64,000 nt of DNA, from contig NZ_CP014309.1 of NCBI RefSeq assembly GCF_001557535.2, forward strand, positions 620,001-684,000, written 5' to 3'. Within the stretch, counting starts at the first letter, position 1; each line of letters begins with the position of its first letter. Positions 43,608-51,740 of the stretch are shown piece by piece. The stretch is from Burkholderia sp. PAMC 26561 (GTDB lineage: Bacteria; Pseudomonadota; Gammaproteobacteria; Burkholderiales; Burkholderiaceae). The notes beneath the pieces were generated by a model. The model was not told the DNA's origin and ran no database searches. It was given only the letters and a program-made list of their open reading frames with translations. A program made the position numbers and the translations under genes.

Positions 43608-43935
43608 TCAACTCGCGGTTTTGGAGCTAAATTCCGTTTGTGCGCAGGGGGTTTTCCCTAAAGGGCTATTTGACGAAAGCGAATTACGGAGCCTCCTCTT
43701 CGACGCCTCGCCGTATGCTTCACAGGGTGATTGCGAAGCGCCATTCCCTCCTGCATGGCGTCGGATTCAACTTAGGAACGGGCATCACGCCACAAAAAAT
43801 TACTGGTATTGACGCAGCATCTTCGATAGCCTCCACAGCTAATCGATTACTTAGTTATACTAATTAATAAATAACATTGGTCTCGGATACGGACTTCGTG
43901 GGATGCTCGAGCCGTCCTTCTGCAAAGAAAATATG
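43608..43935 (+). repeat. ~727-bp repeat, copy 3 (partial)
   Basis: 328 bases matching copy 1 from TCAACTCGCGG (copy-1 position about 9819) to GAAAATATG, with several substitutions (for example ACTCCG changed to ATTCCG and GCAGCGGG to GCAGGGGG). The left 44 bases are replaced by element B and the right ~400 bases by element C and its target sequence. Confidence 0.75.
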
Positions 43936-44080
43936 CCTCTTTTGAATTTGTAGTGGAATGATATGAACGGCCTCCGCCCATCGGTCAGGACGCACGCGAG
44001 GCGCCTCACGGGCCAATGGCATCAAACTGCCTAAATTGGGAGATCATGAAGATCTTCGTAGACAAACCGGAGGGTCCAAA

Positions 44081-45100
44081 ATGCAACATACGATCGTGGG
44101 TGTAGACATCGCAAAGAACGTCATCCAGCTGCATTGGGTCGACCTTGACACCGGTGAAATCGTGAACAAACCGGTCAAGCGCGCAGCGTTTCTCGAACAC
44201 TTCGCGAATCGCTTACCGTGTCGGATTGGGATGGAAGCTTGCGGCGGTGCGCAACATTGGGCACGGCGACTCGTCGAAATGGGTCACGAGGTAAAGCTGA
44301 TGCCTGCTAAATTCGTCAAGGCTTTCAATACTGGAAACAAAAATGACGCTGCCGACGCGCGCGCTATCTGGATGGCAACGCAAATGCCCAGCAAAGCAGT
44401 TGCAGTGAAGACCGAAGCCCAGCAAGCTGTTCTGGCGCTGCACCGAATGAGACAGCAACTCGTGAAATTCCGCACGATGCAAATCAATAGCCTTCGTGGT
44501 TTGCTGACTGAATACGGTGAAGTGATGGGCCAGGGGCGCACGGCGCTGGACAAGGCGATACCAAGCGTGCTCGAACGGTTGGTTGATAGGCTACCTGCGA
44601 TCCTGATCGACACGCTGCGTGAACAATGGAATGGGCTGATAACTCTGGATAAGCAAATTGTCGAAATTGAACGACGCCTGCAGGCGTGGATGAAAGAGGA
44701 TAAAGCGTGCAAGGCAATATCTGCCATACCAGGCGTTGGCTTGCTGACCGCGACAGCTGCAGTCGCAACGATGGGTGACGCGAAAGCCTTCAAATCGGGA
44801 CGAGAGTTTGCTGCGTGGCTTGGTCTGGTTCCGGGGCAAACCGGATCGGGTGGCAAGGTACAGCTATTGGGTATCAGTAAAAGAGGGGACACCTATGTGC
44901 GCACCTTGCTAATTCACGGCGCCCGCAGTGTGCTATTTCACGCAAAGGAGCCTGGTAGATGGATCGAAGAAATGAAAAAGCGGCGACCATTGAACGTTGT
45001 GACAGTCGCACTCGCCAACAAGATGGCGAGAACGATCTGGGCAATATTGGCGCATGATACCCCTTACCGAAAAGATCACCTGAGCGTGAAGCCAGCTTGA
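44081..45100 (+). CDS. IS110-family transposase, element C
   Basis: 339 residues from ATG 44081 (MQHTIVGVDIAKNVIQLHWV); the frame begins 45 bases earlier without homology. DEDD: VDIAKN, CRIGMEACGGAQHWARRLVE, NKNDAADARAIWMATQMPSK. C-terminal: GREFAAWLGLVPGQTGSGGK, VQLLGISKRGDTYVRTLLIH. Divergent homologue of the element B transposase. It appears intact. Confidence 0.9.
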   Translation: MQHTIVGVDIAKNVIQLHWVDLDTGEIVNKPVKRAAFLEHFANRLPCRIGMEACGGAQHWARRLVEMGHEVKLMPAKFVKAFNTGNKNDAADARAIWMATQMPSKAVAVKTEAQQAVLALHRMRQQLVKFRTMQINSLRGLLTEYGEVMGQGRTALDKAIPSVLERLVDRLPAILIDTLREQWNGLITLDKQIVEIERRLQAWMKEDKACKAISAIPGVGLLTATAAVATMGDAKAFKSGREFAAWLGLVPGQTGSGGKVQLLGISKRGDTYVRTLLIHGARSVLFHAKEPGRWIEEMKKRRPLNVVTVALANKMARTIWAILAHDTPYRKDHLSVKPA

Positions 45101-45310
45101 ATAGCTGGTGTTGTTAAAGCAGTACCAACAAGACAGGATGCCTCATCGAAAGGTTGCGTTGGCTATCAAATGTGATGACGAACCAGGTTGGACCGGGATC
45201 CGCTAAGCCTGAAAACCCACATGAGCCTTGAGCTCGTGAGTGGAATGAGGCGCGGGTCAGCGGCTTTCATAGGGACCCGCAGCTAAACAGGCTGCAACAA
45301 GGTTGATGGT

Positions 45311-46641
45311 ATGGACTCCCGCCCCCTCCGGGGCGACACTGACCGCACCAACTCCTGGGAGAACGTCAATGCCTACGCTTACCATCGGTCTAGACATCGC
45401 AAAAAACGTGTTTCAGATTCACGGCGTTGATCGCCACGGGAAAGTGGTCATTCAGCGAAAGCTTCGCCGAAGTGACGTGCTGAAGTTCTTCGCAAAACTC
45501 GAATCTGGTCTGATTGGCATCGAGGCCTGCCACGGATCGCATTTTTGGGCTCGTGAATTGACTGCCTTAGGTCATACGGTCCGGTTGCTACCAACGCAGT
45601 ACGTAAAGCCATTCCTCATCGGCGGCAAAAACGATGCGAATGACGCGGCTGCGATCTGTGCAGCAGTCACTCGTGCGGGCATCCACTTTGTCGCGATAAA
45701 AAGCGCGGAACAGCAGTCGCTGCAATCGGTGCATCGCATGCGCCAACGACTGGTCCTGGAGCGTACTGCCAAGTCCAATCAGATCCGAAGCATGTTTGCC
45801 GAAGAGGGTGTGATCTTCCCGATTGGTCTTCCGCAGTTAAAAAAGGGGGTGATGGCGCTGGTCAACGACCCCGATTCCGGCATCACCACTTTGCTAAGAC
45901 GGCTTGGATCAATGTACCTTGAGCAACTGAAGGCATTGCAGCAATGGCTCGACGAACTTGCCACCGAGATAGCGGAGATATTCAAAAGCAATGAGGCCTG
46001 CCAGCGGCTCGCTACAGTTCCGGGAATTGGGCCGGTTATTGCGACTGCGCTCGTGAGCAGTGTGGGCGATCCCTCGCAGTTCAAGAATGGGAGACAGTTC
46101 GCAGCCTGGCTGGGGCTAACGCCGATGCAAAGATCGAGTGGAGGCAAAACGCGATTAGGCGGTATCACAAAGCGCGGCGACACTTATCTAAGAACTTTGC
46201 TTGTACAGGGTGCCCGCGCGGTAATGCACTTCGTGAGTCGGCGCAATGACAGTCACAGCCAGTGGATCAAATCCGTTATGCAACGCCGTCACGTGAGCAT
46301 CGCGGCGATCGCCCTGGCGAACAAGACGGCGCGCATCGCTTGGGCCATATTGACGGGCAACGGCTGTTTCAGGGCTGCATAGCAGGCTTCAGATATCGAG
46401 TACTGTTTCATTTCTTCCGCGATTGCGCAAGAAGCGGCAAGCATGGCGAACCGGTCGGACCGGCGCTTGCAGATCCTGATATATCCGACGGCTGCAGTAC
46501 GAAGCCAGAAGGCCGATGAGGAGCAAGCGCGCAGATTTCCATGATGGCTCGTGCGGCAGTAAGCACATCAGAAGCCGAATGTACGGACGCAGTCGTGACC
46601 CTCAAAATGCAAACCGATCTTGCTCATAGGCGGGAGTCCAT
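45311..46641 (+). mobile_element. IS1111-type element D (inverted identical copy of element A)
   Basis: ATGGACTCCCGCC at 45311-45323 and its complement at 46629-46641; 1331 bases. The inserted position within element C corresponds to that of element A within element B: left flank GCAGGCTGCAA-AAGG-TGATGGT, right flank GTA-GAAT-TAGA, shared by both hosts. Confidence 0.8.
45369..46382 (+). CDS. IS110-family (IS1111 group) transposase, element D
   Basis: 337 residues, identical to the element A transposase. ATG 45369 gives MPTLTIGLDIAKN. The complete DEDD domain and C-terminal serine domain (TPMQRSSGGKTRLG) are present. As an exact copy in inverted orientation 5 kb from A, it offers a substrate for homologous inversion of the region between. 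Confidence 0.9.
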   Translation: MPTLTIGLDIAKNVFQIHGVDRHGKVVIQRKLRRSDVLKFFAKLESGLIGIEACHGSHFWARELTALGHTVRLLPTQYVKPFLIGGKNDANDAAAICAAVTRAGIHFVAIKSAEQQSLQSVHRMRQRLVLERTAKSNQIRSMFAEEGVIFPIGLPQLKKGVMALVNDPDSGITTLLRRLGSMYLEQLKALQQWLDELATEIAEIFKSNEACQRLATVPGIGPVIATALVSSVGDPSQFKNGRQFAAWLGLTPMQRSSGGKTRLGGITKRGDTYLRTLLVQGARAVMHFVSRRNDSHSQWIKSVMQRRHVSIAAIALANKTARIAWAILTGNGCFRAA

Positions 46642-46714
46642 GTACGAATATAGAGGCGCAGCCTATCCTGTCCGTCAAAGCACACGAAATCCAAGCGCAA
46701 AGGAGGCCGTTCAT

Positions 46715-46790
46715 ATAGTGGGTTTGGCGGGTCAAGGGCGGGCGTGAGCCCGGCGTAGCGAGCCCTTGAGGCGCGCCCCACCCAGTAAGA
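46715..46790. repeat. REP-like palindrome, copy occupied by element C
   Basis: Contains GTGGGTTTGGCGGGTCAAGG, GCGGGCGTGAGCCCGGCGTA and GCGAGCCCTTGAGGCGCGCC followed by CCACCCAG, the same order as the palindrome at 12579-12651. The left edge is split off by element C at AGTGG. Confidence 0.65.
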
Positions 46791-46847
46791 TGGGTCATGG
46801 GTGATTGCGGCAGAATGCGAGAATCACCCTTGTAAAACCAACCAGCT

Positions 46848-47972
46848 ATGACGAATCAATTGTTTGAATCCGCCCTCGGTATCACGGCTCTTTGGTATGT
46901 TCGAAGTGTTGACTTCGATGCTGCTCAGCGGCAGCTCAATATTGGTGTGGACTTCGTCATTCTTGATAAGCAGCGCACCGACGTGCTTTCGCAAAAACTC
47001 AAGCGAATATTTGTTAAGCTTGGCGTGCTTCCAATCCTGCTAGTGGTTGCGGTAGCAATTTTTACTTCAATGTCCGCGAACTTCCTCACGCTTGAGAATC
47101 TTACTAACGTAATCCGCCAATCTGCATTCCTTATTATTGTCTCCCTTGGTCAGATGATGGTCCTTCTCGCCGGTGGGTTCGATCTCTCCGTTGGAACAAT
47201 CCTTGCCCTAACGTCGGTAGTTTCAGCATTGACGATGTCGTTCTTGGCGACCGTATGGCCTAACATGATCCCATTAGTCATCATGGTTGGCTGCCTGGCG
47301 GGTTTCCTTTCCGGTGTCCTCGTCGGAGTCGTCAACGGTTTCGGCGTCGCGTTCTTTGGCGTGTCGCCGTTTATCATGACGCTTGGCGTATCTTCAATGG
47401 GTTTTGGGATTGCACTTTTTCTAACCGGTGGTACGCCAATCTATGGGATGCCACCCAAATTTGGCTCGGTCGTCGGCTTCGGTTCGTTCCTTGGTATTCC
47501 CTTCCCGATTTGGATCACAATTCTGCTCATTGGCGCTTCCTATCTACTTATAAACTGGACGCGGGTCGGACGCGCGTTCTACGCGGTTGGCGGCAACGAG
47601 AGGGCTGCGCTACTATCTGGCATCAATACACGCCAATCGCAATTCCTTGTTTTTGTGCTGTCTGCTGGACTTTCGGGGGTCGCTGGGGTCCTGCTCACCG
47701 CACGCTTGGATTCGGGAGAAGCTAACATTGGCACCACGATGCCCCTGGAGTCCATCGCTGCATGCGTTATTGCTGGCGTGAGTTTAAGAGGGGGGATCGG
47801 AAAGGTTGAGAACGTGATCTTAGGCGCCATTTTTATCAACTTGGTACAAAACGGCATGAACCTCGGACGTATCGATTCCTACTTGCAGACCGTCGTAATT
47901 GGAGCAATCCTTATCGCAGCCGTTATTGCTGACCAAATTCGACTTCGGTATATCGCGGATCTTCGCGATTAA
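46848..47972 (+). CDS. RbsC-like sugar ABC permease fused in frame to an ISL3-like transposase N-terminus
   Basis: 374 residues. Residues 1 to about 37 (MTNQLFESALGITALWYVRS, VDFDAAQRQLNIGVDF) match the start of ISL3-family transposases. From about residue 40 it is a sugar-type ABC permease of the BPD_transp_2/RbsC class: FVKLGVLPILLVVAVAIFTS, SLGQMMVLLAGGFDLSVGTI, GVVNGFGVAFFGVSPFIMTL, LSGINTRQSQFLVFVLSAGL and SLRGGIGKVENVILGAIFIN. About 9-10 membrane helices are present. No ATPase or binding-protein gene is adjacent. The fusion supplies start codon and leader, so expression would depend on IS-derived signals; function is doubtful. Confidence 0.75.
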   Translation: MTNQLFESALGITALWYVRSVDFDAAQRQLNIGVDFVILDKQRTDVLSQKLKRIFVKLGVLPILLVVAVAIFTSMSANFLTLENLTNVIRQSAFLIIVSLGQMMVLLAGGFDLSVGTILALTSVVSALTMSFLATVWPNMIPLVIMVGCLAGFLSGVLVGVVNGFGVAFFGVSPFIMTLGVSSMGFGIALFLTGGTPIYGMPPKFGSVVGFGSFLGIPFPIWITILLIGASYLLINWTRVGRAFYAVGGNERAALLSGINTRQSQFLVFVLSAGLSGVAGVLLTARLDSGEANIGTTMPLESIAACVIAGVSLRGGIGKVENVILGAIFINLVQNGMNLGRIDSYLQTVVIGAILIAAVIADQIRLRYIADLRD

Positions 47973-48404
47973 AACTGGACAGCCATCAGCATCAAGGGCC
48001 TGCTGATTCACTTCATGAGGCGGGCTCGATCAAGTACGCCTGACTGTGCAGGGCCTGCGCTTCTTTTACATGCTTGCCGTCAATGGCTGAAAAAGGCGCA
48101 GGCTGGACTGACCTGCAAAATTGGACACTTTTCGGCTATTGCCGAAAGCGCCCTCTTCCATACATCACAGGGTCTAGCCGCTTATAATATCGGCTCTAGG
48201 TTTTCTCAGCGCCCGGCGTCAGCTCCGCAATGTCATTACTTGAAACTTCGATGTTTGTGCCCAAGCGGCATCCTCTCGTCCCAAACAGGGTTTGTCGACA
48301 ATACTTCTTGCCTTTAGACCTCTCATCGATGTTCCAAATCACTTGGCTTCCGCTCTTGCGATTTCAGCATTGATGTCCATAGCATTGGTTCCAAATCATG
48401 GTGT
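47973..48404. other. Intergenic stretch between the permease and the kinase/phosphatase gene
   Basis: About 430 bases. An inverted pair GCCTGCGC (48053-48060) and GCGCAGGC (48098-48105), with T- and A-rich inner edges, could form a terminator-like hairpin. Nothing else is recognisable; the small frames lack coding features. Confidence 0.35.
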
Positions 48405-50129
48405 TCAATGTCGCATCAACGACCCCATTGCCAACGCGAGCAATAGCAGCGCAAGTAACTGCCAGAACAGCACCGGATTTCTCTCGAGCAAGGACTTGCG
48501 ACGAACAGGCGTCAAGGTGTCACGCCCGTTAGAAAACCGTTCGAGATCGGCGCAGACTTCAAGCACGTCTTGATATCGGCGAGAAGGGTCAGGCTGCATC
48601 GTTTTTTCAAGGATCAGATCGAGCCATTCCGGCGCGTCGGGTCTGTACTGGTAAAGCGGCACGCGACCATTGAAACCATAGGGCAGCTGGCCGCCGCTGA
48701 ACAGGCGGTAAAGCGTTACACCGAACGCGAAAACTTCGGATCGTGCATCCCCTTTTGCGCCTCTCATCAACTCCGGCGCCATATAGGCAGGCGACCCGGG
48801 TGCAGCGTCGGGTTCAGGTACACCCATGCCCGGCATATGTCCGAATCCCAGATCGAGCAGGCGCGTCGCATCGCCCTTGATGATAAGCACGTTCTCGGGC
48901 TTGATATCACGATGAAAGATCTCGCGGCGATTCAGCGCGTGGATTGAACGGCCCAAATTTCGCGCGATCGCGAGCGCACGGTTCAGGGCAATAGGCGGCG
49001 GTGTTGCCAACAGTTTTTCGAGAGTGACACCCTTGCCGAGCGGCATGACTACGTAGAGCCGGGTCTGCCGGGCGGGATCGACGGGTATCGGCGCGAGGAC
49101 ACCTTCATCGCCAATCTTGCCGGCCAGCCAGCGCTCGCGCACGATCGACTGGCGTACATTGTCGTCCTGCTCGACACGGGGCTTGGGAAACTTCAATGCA
49201 AGCGCGGTGTCTGGATCAACCAGATCGTAGCCGGTAAAAATCCGCGAATAAAAGCCGTCGTTCAGGACGCTCTTCAGCAGGTATCCGTCGACGACATCTC
49301 CTGCATCTGGAACAGCCAAAATGGGTAAAGCGCCGACCACTCGCTCCAGGTAGCCTAAATCGAGCAAAGGCAGACTGCCGACATCGATCACTGCGCTGGT
49401 CACATCGTCCTTCGTGCCGCGGGCGACCGCCAGCGCATTAAGCCGACGCGCGGTGTCAAGAGCAGCGCCTCCTGCCGCCAGCACCGCCTGCAACTCACGC
49501 ACCGGAACGCGCCGATACAGCCCGTCGGAACACAGCAACAGACGGTCCGCTTTTCGCAACTCCATGGCCTCGATTCGCGTTACCAGCGCTGGATGCATGC
49601 CGACCGCATGCGCCACGTAAGCGCCGAAGGCGACCGGCACCACATCGTCGTCGCCTAGCTGGGTGAGTTGCCTATCTCGGAGCAGATAGAGCCGTACATC
49701 GCCCGCCGCGACGAGATAAGCGGTCGCTCGGCGCACGATCAGCGCCGCGAAGCAAGCGGCCATCTGGTTCAATTCGGGATCGACACGCCCGATATGATGC
49801 AGCCAACCGTGTATTGCTTCAAGCGCACGCCCTGCTGCCACGTCCGGCTGTAACGTGTGCGGCAGCCCGTAGTAAGCATCAATGAATGTTCGCACGGCGA
49901 GTTCGGACGCGACCCGGCCGCCCTTGCTGCCGCTAATGCCATCGGCCAACGCAATCGTGATGCCGCGCGCAGCCCGGGCGGCTAGGTCACCAGACATTAC
50001 GCCAACATAGTCTGCGTTGATGTGATCCGCTTTGGCGCTGCGGGCCGTGGAAGAAACGCAACCGATCTCGAGCGCGGCGCACTCGCCGCGCTCAGGCTGA
50101 ACCCGGATGTCGTATTCTTGGATGCTCAT
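48405..50129 (-). CDS. Bifunctional PP2C phosphatase / Ser-Thr protein kinase, membrane-anchored
   Basis: 574 residues. Residues about 25-245 are a PP2C-type phosphatase: ADGISGSKGGRVASELAVRT, GDVRLYLLRDRQLTQLG, DRLLLCSDGLYRRV, RGTKDDVTSAVIDV. Residues about 280-540 are a Hanks-type kinase: ALALKFPKPR (ATP-binding Lys), FHRDIKPENVLI (catalytic loop), RLLDLGFGHM (DLG for DFG), GSPAYMAPELMRGA. A C-terminal helix (FWQLLALLLLALAMGSLM) anchors it with the domains in the cytoplasm. Similar fusions sit next to transporter or nitrogen genes. Here it ends the glx operon and its ATG overlaps the stop of a 31-codon ORF (ATGA). It may sense or control permease activity; the target is unknown. Confidence 0.87.
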   Translation of the reverse strand: MSIQEYDIRVQPERGECAALEIGCVSSTARSAKADHINADYVGVMSGDLAARAARGITIALADGISGSKGGRVASELAVRTFIDAYYGLPHTLQPDVAAGRALEAIHGWLHHIGRVDPELNQMAACFAALIVRRATAYLVAAGDVRLYLLRDRQLTQLGDDDVVPVAFGAYVAHAVGMHPALVTRIEAMELRKADRLLLCSDGLYRRVPVRELQAVLAAGGAALDTARRLNALAVARGTKDDVTSAVIDVGSLPLLDLGYLERVVGALPILAVPDAGDVVDGYLLKSVLNDGFYSRIFTGYDLVDPDTALALKFPKPRVEQDDNVRQSIVRERWLAGKIGDEGVLAPIPVDPARQTRLYVVMPLGKGVTLEKLLATPPPIALNRALAIARNLGRSIHALNRREIFHRDIKPENVLIIKGDATRLLDLGFGHMPGMGVPEPDAAPGSPAYMAPELMRGAKGDARSEVFAFGVTLYRLFSGGQLPYGFNGRVPLYQYRPDAPEWLDLILEKTMQPDPSRRYQDVLEVCADLERFSNGRDTLTPVRRKSLLERNPVLFWQLLALLLLALAMGSLMRH

Positions 50130-50221
50130 TCCGCCTCGATTAGCGGATCGGTCACCGAGAACGTCGGCACCTTGCTCGCGAACAATGCAGGTGAGCTATC
50201 CAGGAAAAAAAGTTCGTTCAT
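50126..50221 (-). CDS. 31-codon ORF between permease and kinase, coupled at both ends
   Basis: The start ATG (50219-50221) follows the permease TAG (50222-50224) with no gap. The TGA (50126-50128) overlaps the kinase ATG (50127-50129) as ATGA. The peptide begins MNELFFLDSSPALFASKVPT and ends PLIEAE. No signal or membrane segment is seen, and I know no family. The gap-free packing argues for translation in the operon, but the ribosome could simply re-initiate here on its way to the kinase gene. Confidence 0.5.
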   Translation of the reverse strand: MNELFFLDSSPALFASKVPTFSVTDPLIEAE

Positions 50222-51658
50222 CTATTTTTTGCCGTGAGTCATCACGTCGCTAACTTCCAGATCGTGCTCGATCTTCTGCAGCACCTGGGGTGAGCGCTTC
50301 TTGAGTGCCATCAGCCAGACAGCGCCGACAAGCATATAAGCAACGAATAGATAAGGCAAAATGTTGTAGGGATAATCGGGCACCGGGTACACGCTGCCGA
50401 TCACTGCACCGACCATTGCAAGCGCGCCGAGCACGCCCCACACGACATTGATCGACTTCAGTTCGCCCTGCTTCTTCAGATAGATCGGCGCTGACACTGC
50501 GACGAGAAAATACGTCACAAGAAAACCAAAGGTAGCGAACGTACTGGTATAGCCGAAAGTATTGAGTGGGCCAGTGCCGAGCATCGCAATGCAGACGACC
50601 AAGGTCAGGACCGACGAGAACGCGACAGCTAAGTAAGGCGTCCGGTGCGTCCGGTGAACCATGCCCATGGAACGGTGCACGAACTGGTAACGTCCCATCG
50701 AATACAACAATCGGCTCGATGAGTTGATGCACGCAAGCACGCACGAAAACGCGCTGACCGAAGCGATCAGATAAAACACCGGGCCCAGTGACGACGCACC
50801 GACGCTCGTGAGCAAAGTGTTGAGCACGGCCGAATCACCGCCAAGTTTGGTCGCGTCATCATGATAGGCAATCGTCATTGAATACGCCACGAACATAAAG
50901 AAGAGCCCCGACAATATCAGGCTCCAGACGACAGCGCGCGGAATGACGCGCAACGGGTTCTTCGTCTCCTGGCCAAGAGAGGCCGCGCTTTCAAACCCGA
51001 CGTAAGAGAAGATGCCCAGCACCATTCCCTGCGCCATGCCTTTGCCGCTTACCCCTTGCAGCTTCAGCTGCGTGGGATCGACGATATGTTCCGGATGCAA
51101 CGCCAGCACGTAGATCAGCACACCGCCCACGATCACCACGGAAGCCGCTTCGATCCCGAGCGATAACCGCGAGGAAAGCTTTACATCGCGTGCGGAGAAG
51201 AACCAGGCCAAGCCCACGAAGACCGTGTAAATCGCCCACGATGGGACATTGATGCCCCATGCCACGAATGCATTCTGCACGAACACCACGCCGGCAGCGC
51301 CGACCCCCATCGCGGTTCCCACGTAGGCTGCAATCAGCCCCCACCCCGCAATACCGCCCGCCATCGGCCCGAGCGCGCGAGCGATGTAAATGAAGAACGA
51401 CCCCGCCGTCGCGATCCGGCTTGACAGCGCAATGATGCTCATGCTGACCAGCAACAGCCCGATGGTTGACAGGCCGTAGATCAACCAGGTGCCCGCACCC
51501 GCCAGTGCTGCAATCGCGGTCACGTTGATCGACGGCGTAAAGGTCGGAGACAGGTTCGCGATGGATTGACCGATAACCTCGGTAAAGCCCAATGTGCCGG
51601 GACGCAAGCCGTCGGAAGATGCCGGCACTGCGGGCGTGCTGCTTTGCGGATTGCTCAT
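50222..51658 (-). CDS. APC-superfamily amino-acid permease
   Basis: 478 residues from ATG 51658 (MSNPQSSTPAVPASSDGLRP; TGAGG upstream). About 12 membrane helices. Family signs: GTLGFTEVIGQSIANLSPTF, IATAGSFFIYIARALGPMAG, GIFSYVGFESAASLGQETKN and FSCVLACINSSSRLLYSMGR. The position after glxD and before the kinase suggests import of an amino compound (amino acid, amine-derived or methylated glutamate). The substrate is not evident from sequence. Confidence 0.85.
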   Translation of the reverse strand: MSNPQSSTPAVPASSDGLRPGTLGFTEVIGQSIANLSPTFTPSINVTAIAALAGAGTWLIYGLSTIGLLLVSMSIIALSSRIATAGSFFIYIARALGPMAGGIAGWGLIAAYVGTAMGVGAAGVVFVQNAFVAWGINVPSWAIYTVFVGLAWFFSARDVKLSSRLSLGIEAASVVIVGGVLIYVLALHPEHIVDPTQLKLQGVSGKGMAQGMVLGIFSYVGFESAASLGQETKNPLRVIPRAVVWSLILSGLFFMFVAYSMTIAYHDDATKLGGDSAVLNTLLTSVGASSLGPVFYLIASVSAFSCVLACINSSSRLLYSMGRYQFVHRSMGMVHRTHRTPYLAVAFSSVLTLVVCIAMLGTGPLNTFGYTSTFATFGFLVTYFLVAVSAPIYLKKQGELKSINVVWGVLGALAMVGAVIGSVYPVPDYPYNILPYLFVAYMLVGAVWLMALKKRSPQVLQKIEHDLEVSDVMTHGKK

Positions 51659-51740
51659 GGTGGGCCTCAGATGAATGGGTGGATCAAATTGGAAGGCGTT
51701 CAACTTTGCAGAACCGTAAGATCTCCTGAGACAACTCGAC

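Larger units (their letters stand above)
43963..46714 (+). mobile_element. IS110/IS1111-type element C, interrupted by element D
   Basis: Subterminal inverted repeats ATGAACGGCCTCC at 43963-43975 and its complement at 46702-46714. Without element D the length is about 1421 bases. The flanks are TTTGAATTTGTAGTGG on the left and AGTGGGTTTGGCGGGTCAAG on the right. Together they match the REP-like palindrome and its left flank at 12567-12600, showing the insertion site. Confidence 0.75.
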
